Under the pieces are notes generated by a model. It was given only the letters and a program-made list of their open reading frames with translations. It was not told where the DNA came from and did not search any database. Position numbers and translations under genes: made by a program. Positions 7,370 to 9,689 of a stretch of DNA of 9,689 nucleotides are shown here, one piece after another (position 1 is the stretch's first letter; the number at the start of each line of letters is the position of its first letter). Origin of the DNA: Caldilineaceae bacterium (GTDB lineage: Bacteria; Chloroflexota; Anaerolineae; Caldilineales; Caldilineaceae); the NCBI GenBank assembly GCA_015494005.1, contig WGCB01000430.1, forward strand, positions 1-9,689, written 5' to 3'.

Positions 7370-9427
7370 ATGACCCGCATATGGCGTCTTTCCTTCCTGT
7401 GGATTGTACTTGCCGCGTTGCTGTTTCAGCCCGTTCTGGCCGCGGCCGCGGGGCCTGCCGTGGCCATGCCCCATGCCTTCGTGGATCCGGCTCTGGCGGG
7501 GTCGGAGTCCTCAAGCCTGTCCGTGATCGTCACCGGCCAGAGCGCCGAGGTGGCCGCCCAGGCGGTGAAGCGGATCGGCGGGCAGGTGAGCAGCCAGCTC
7601 TGGCTCATCGATGGCGTGGGGGCCTCCATTCCCGGGGATCAACTGGACGCCCTGGCTGCTCAGCCCGGCATCCTGGCTGTGGTGGCCAACAAGCAGGTGG
7701 CCAGCTCCGGGTGGACGGGCCGCCCTGTTGCCCTGGGCTCCGAGAAGGGCTCCTGGCCCACCAGCGGCTCGTACAGCAGTGGATACAGCATGGAGACGGA
7801 TCAGTCCTGGCCTGTGGGCGTGGATGTGGGCGCGGACATCGTCCACGGGGTCACCCTTTCGGACGGCACCTCCTTGACCGGCCGGGGGGTCACCGTCGCG
7901 GTTCTGGATTCGGGAGTCTTCTTCGCCCCGGTCCTGGCCTACCTGTCCGGTCAGGATGCGGCGCTGAACTTTGTTGCCCAGGCCGACTTCCTGGGCGATG
8001 GGACCTGCCGTTTCGAGACGATCCAGGAGCGCTACCTCTCTACGCAGCGGGATGGCTACTGCCTCCAGTTCCTGGGCGCCAGCGTGGACGGTTACGGCCA
8101 CGGTTCCCATGTGGCCGGCATCGTGGGCAACCGCTTCAAGGACATGACCACCGGCAAGTATCTGGGCATCGCCCCGGAGGCGGAGATCCTCAGCATCCGC
8201 ATTCTGGACGAGAACGGTCACGGGAACTACGAGGATGCCATCCAGGGCATCCAGTACGCGGTGGAGTTCAAGGACAAATACGGCGTTCGGGTGCTGAACC
8301 TGAGCCTGAGCGCGGAGGCCACCGTGCCCTACTTCGTGGATCCCTTGAACCGGGCTGTGGAAGCGGCCTGGGACGCGGGCATCGTGGTGGTGGCCGCTGC
8401 CGGGAACGAGGGGCCGGGCGCGGAGAGCATCACCGTGCCGGGCAATGACCCCTACGTGATCACCGTGGGGGCCGTGGACACCAAGCGCACCCCTGGGGAT
8501 TGGTCCGATGACGTGCTGCCGGTCTGGTCCGCCACCGGCCCCACCCAGGACGGGTTCGTCAAGCCGGACGTGCTGGCGCCGGGCGGTCGCATCGTCTCCT
8601 TCATGTTCAACGACCCGGACAACCCGGAGCTGTCCGCCGTGCTGGCCAAGCGCCACCCGGACTACTCCGAGACCACCAGCCTCTTCCGCATGAGCGGCAC
8701 CAGCATGGCCACTGCGGTGACCTCCGGTGTGGTGGCGCTCATGCTCCAGGCCCATCCGGAGCTCACCCCGGACCAGGTCAAGTTCCGCCTGATGCACTCG
8801 GCGCGCCCCGCGGTGACCGGCGATCAGCTGGCCCACAACATCCTGCAGCAGGGGGCCGGGCGAATCTGGGCGCCGGATGCGGTGTTGGGCGACTTCCCGG
8901 CGGACGGCCAGGCCAACGTTGGCATGGACATCAAGGCGGACCTGGCCCACGGCTACGCCACAGAGGCGGACCTGGCCTACCACTATCAGGGGCCGGTCCA
9001 GCGCATCCTCAGCGATGATGGCTCCATCTACCTCTACCAGATCCAGGCCCAGGATGGCCAGGTCTACAGCATGGGCGCTTCCCGAGCCTCGGACATGGGC
9101 TGGATCGACTGGGAGCTTCTCTCCAGTGGCACCGCGACCTGGTCTGGCGGGGAGATCTCCCTGGCCGAAGGCATCAACTGGGCCGGTGGCATGTCCAGCC
9201 CCGCCGGGATCGCCACCTGGTCTGGCGGCGTGGCCACCTGGTCCGGCGGCATCGCGACCTGGTCCGGCGGCATCGCCACTTGGTCCGGTGGCATCGCGAC
9301 CTGGTCTGGCGGCGTGGCCACCTGGTCCGGCGGCATCGCCACCTGGTCTGGCGGGGTGGCCACCTGGTCCGGCGGCATGGACCTGGCGACCACGGGTCTG
9401 ACGGCCACCCGGTGGGTGGGGGAGTAG
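7370..9427 (+). CDS. Secreted S8 family (subtilisin-like) serine peptidase with C-terminal WSGG repeats
   Basis: Predicted extracellular endopeptidase of 685 residues. The N-terminus is a signal peptide (R3 and R6, hydrophobic core about 7-23, likely cleavage after A24 or A26). Residues about 50-111 resemble an inhibitor I9-type propeptide that would be removed on activation. The catalytic domain (about 170-500) has Asp D180 (VAVLDSG), His H244 (GHGSHVAG), oxyanion Asn N346 (AAGNEG) and Ser S445 (MSGTSMA), so all active-site residues are present. The Pro usually found after GTSMA(T/S) is Ala449. The Asp-to-His distance, 64 residues, is about twice that of classical subtilisin, and this insert holds the only two cysteines (C213, C231), a possible disulfide. 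The C-terminus has a partial ATWSGG copy at 589-594, a degenerate INWAGG, then eight tandem heptads at 614-669 and a 16-residue tail. There is no sortase signal or transmembrane anchor. The substrate is unknown. It probably forms its own transcription unit after the 356-bp gap. Confidence 0.95.
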   Translation: MTRIWRLSFLWIVLAALLFQPVLAAAAGPAVAMPHAFVDPALAGSESSSLSVIVTGQSAEVAAQAVKRIGGQVSSQLWLIDGVGASIPGDQLDALAAQPGILAVVANKQVASSGWTGRPVALGSEKGSWPTSGSYSSGYSMETDQSWPVGVDVGADIVHGVTLSDGTSLTGRGVTVAVLDSGVFFAPVLAYLSGQDAALNFVAQADFLGDGTCRFETIQERYLSTQRDGYCLQFLGASVDGYGHGSHVAGIVGNRFKDMTTGKYLGIAPEAEILSIRILDENGHGNYEDAIQGIQYAVEFKDKYGVRVLNLSLSAEATVPYFVDPLNRAVEAAWDAGIVVVAAAGNEGPGAESITVPGNDPYVITVGAVDTKRTPGDWSDDVLPVWSATGPTQDGFVKPDVLAPGGRIVSFMFNDPDNPELSAVLAKRHPDYSETTSLFRMSGTSMATAVTSGVVALMLQAHPELTPDQVKFRLMHSARPAVTGDQLAHNILQQGAGRIWAPDAVLGDFPADGQANVGMDIKADLAHGYATEADLAYHYQGPVQRILSDDGSIYLYQIQAQDGQVYSMGASRASDMGWIDWELLSSGTATWSGGEISLAEGINWAGGMSSPAGIATWSGGVATWSGGIATWSGGIATWSGGIATWSGGVATWSGGIATWSGGVATWSGGMDLATTGLTATRWVGE
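9209..9376 (+). repeat. Eight tandem 21-bp units encoding (I/V)ATWSGG
   Basis: The array encodes eight heptads with no spacer or length change, in the order I V I I I V I V at the first position. Codons for Ala, Thr, Ser and Gly vary synonymously between copies (GCC/GCG, ACC/ACT, TCC/TCT, GGC/GGT/GGG) while the residues stay fixed. This points to selection on the protein rather than very recent DNA expansion. Related Trp-Ser-Gly repeat tails occur in subtilases of some Chloroflexota and actinobacteria, as far as I recall. A regular beta structure or surface-binding role is inference. Confidence 0.95.
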
Positions 9428-9447
9428 TATCCCATCGCCATCGAATC

Positions 9448-9468
9448 GGGGGCGGTCCGCCCGCCCCC
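9448..9468 (+). terminator. Strong GC hairpin downstream of the protease, likely terminator
   Basis: GGGGGCGG (9448-9455) and CCGCCCCC (9461-9468) form a perfect eight-pair stem with a five-base loop, 20 bases after the protease stop codon. Only a short T-containing stretch (TGACCGTTTCCT) follows, so termination may be partial and allow read-through into the lipoprotein gene. Confidence 0.6.
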
Positions 9469-9470
9469 TG

Positions 9471-9496
9471 ACCGTTTCCTCGAGAACGGTTTCGAG
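9471..9496 (+). promoter_or_regulatory. Two overlapping, mutually exclusive small hairpins
   Basis: ACCGTT (9471-9476) can pair with AACGGT (9485-9490). Alternatively CTCGA (9479-9483) can pair with TCGAG (9492-9496). The two stems cannot form together. They lie between the probable terminator and the lipoprotein ribosome binding site, so they could be part of the terminator or a small switch in the leader. The stems are short and the call is tentative. Confidence 0.3.
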
Positions 9497-9520
9497 CCCT
9501 GAAGCCCGGTCAAGGCAGGC

Positions 9521-9527
9521 AAAGGAG
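9521..9527 (+). promoter_or_regulatory. Ribosome binding site of the lipoprotein gene
   Basis: AAAGGAG ends 9 bases before the ATG at 9537, a normal spacing, and supports that start. No clear promoter is visible in the 109 bases after the protease gene. Confidence 0.75.
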
Positions 9528-9536
9528 TTGTGCACC

Positions 9537-9689
9537 ATGAGCATTCAATTTCATCGTTTCCGGTCAGGGGGATCCGCCGCACGCCTGGCGATCGTGGCCC
9601 TTATCTTGGCCGTGATCCTGGCGGGCTGTGCGGCCCCAGCCCAGCCGTCCTCCTGGACAGCAGCCCAGGGCAAGGCGGTAGCCAGTGAC
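9537..9689 (+). CDS. N-terminus of a predicted lipoprotein, cut by the window end
   Basis: The first 51 codons are open to the edge with no stop. The protein starts MSIQFHRFRSGGSAARL, with basic residues H6, R7, R9 and R16, then a hydrophobic segment (17-29) and a lipobox L28-A29-G30-C31. Signal peptidase II would cleave before C31, which would be lipid-modified, anchoring the protein on the outer face of the cytoplasmic membrane. The visible mature part (AAPAQPSSW and onward) is a low-complexity linker typical of lipoproteins such as transport substrate-binding proteins, but no domain is reached. The function cannot be assigned. It lies 109 bases downstream of the protease and may be read from the same transcript if the intervening hairpin is leaky. 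Confidence 0.8.
   Translation, partial: MSIQFHRFRSGGSAARLAIVALILAVILAGCAAPAQPSSWTAAQGKAVASD

Noticed and set aside
9209..9376. The 21-bp repeat array as a possible CRISPR array
   Set aside because: The units are contiguous with no spacers, remain in frame and encode a conserved heptapeptide inside the protease.
7511..9544. A 677-codon minus-strand frame, and another overlapping minus frame with a PPDQVA repeat
   Set aside because: Both are complements of the subtilase gene. The PPDQVA repeat is simply the WSGG array read backwards, and the + strand frame has a full active site and signal peptide.

Overview
The window is GC-rich bacterial DNA with strongly G/C-biased third codon positions. 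It holds two complete genes and the start of a third, all on the + strand. The combination of a very large cyclase/ATPase/TPR signalling protein and a secreted subtilase ending in Trp-Ser-Gly repeats suggests a filamentous or thermophilic Chloroflexota lineage (Anaerolineae/Caldilineae-like). That placement is an inference from protein architecture, not a measured affiliation.

Region 1 (9-7013) is one 2334-residue gene. It has three N-terminal zinc ribbons, a complete class III nucleotide cyclase domain, a STAND/AAA-type ATPase and a long TPR-like helical array. The series cyclase, ATPase, TPR then runs a second time. Matching landmarks in the two halves sit about 1110-1124 residues apart, so the protein looks like an internal tandem duplication. 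In the second half the ATPase motifs are intact, but the cyclase has lost every canonical catalytic residue, with both metal-binding aspartates replaced by glutamate.

Region 2 (7014-7369) is a 356-bp gap. It has a GC-rich hairpin just after the first gene, then a less GC-rich stretch with an 11-bp direct repeat and related GTAAG words, a possible -10 element, and a strong ribosome binding site for the next gene.

Region 3 (7370-9427) encodes a 685-residue secreted S8 (subtilisin-like) serine protease. It has a signal peptide, a propeptide-like region, a complete Asp/His/Asn/Ser active site, exactly two cysteines, and a C-terminal tail with eight perfect-length (I/V)ATWSGG heptads.

Region 4 (9428-9689) holds a strong GC hairpin, a second pair of mutually exclusive small hairpins, a ribosome binding site, and the first 51 codons of a lipoprotein that runs off the window.

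The genes are co-directional, but the gaps and hairpins suggest separate or attenuated transcription units. The sequence gives no direct evidence that the cytoplasmic signalling protein controls the exported protease and lipoprotein. The best candidates for something unusual are the duplicated cyclase protein with its Glu/Glu pseudo-cyclase, and the WSGG-repeat subtilase.
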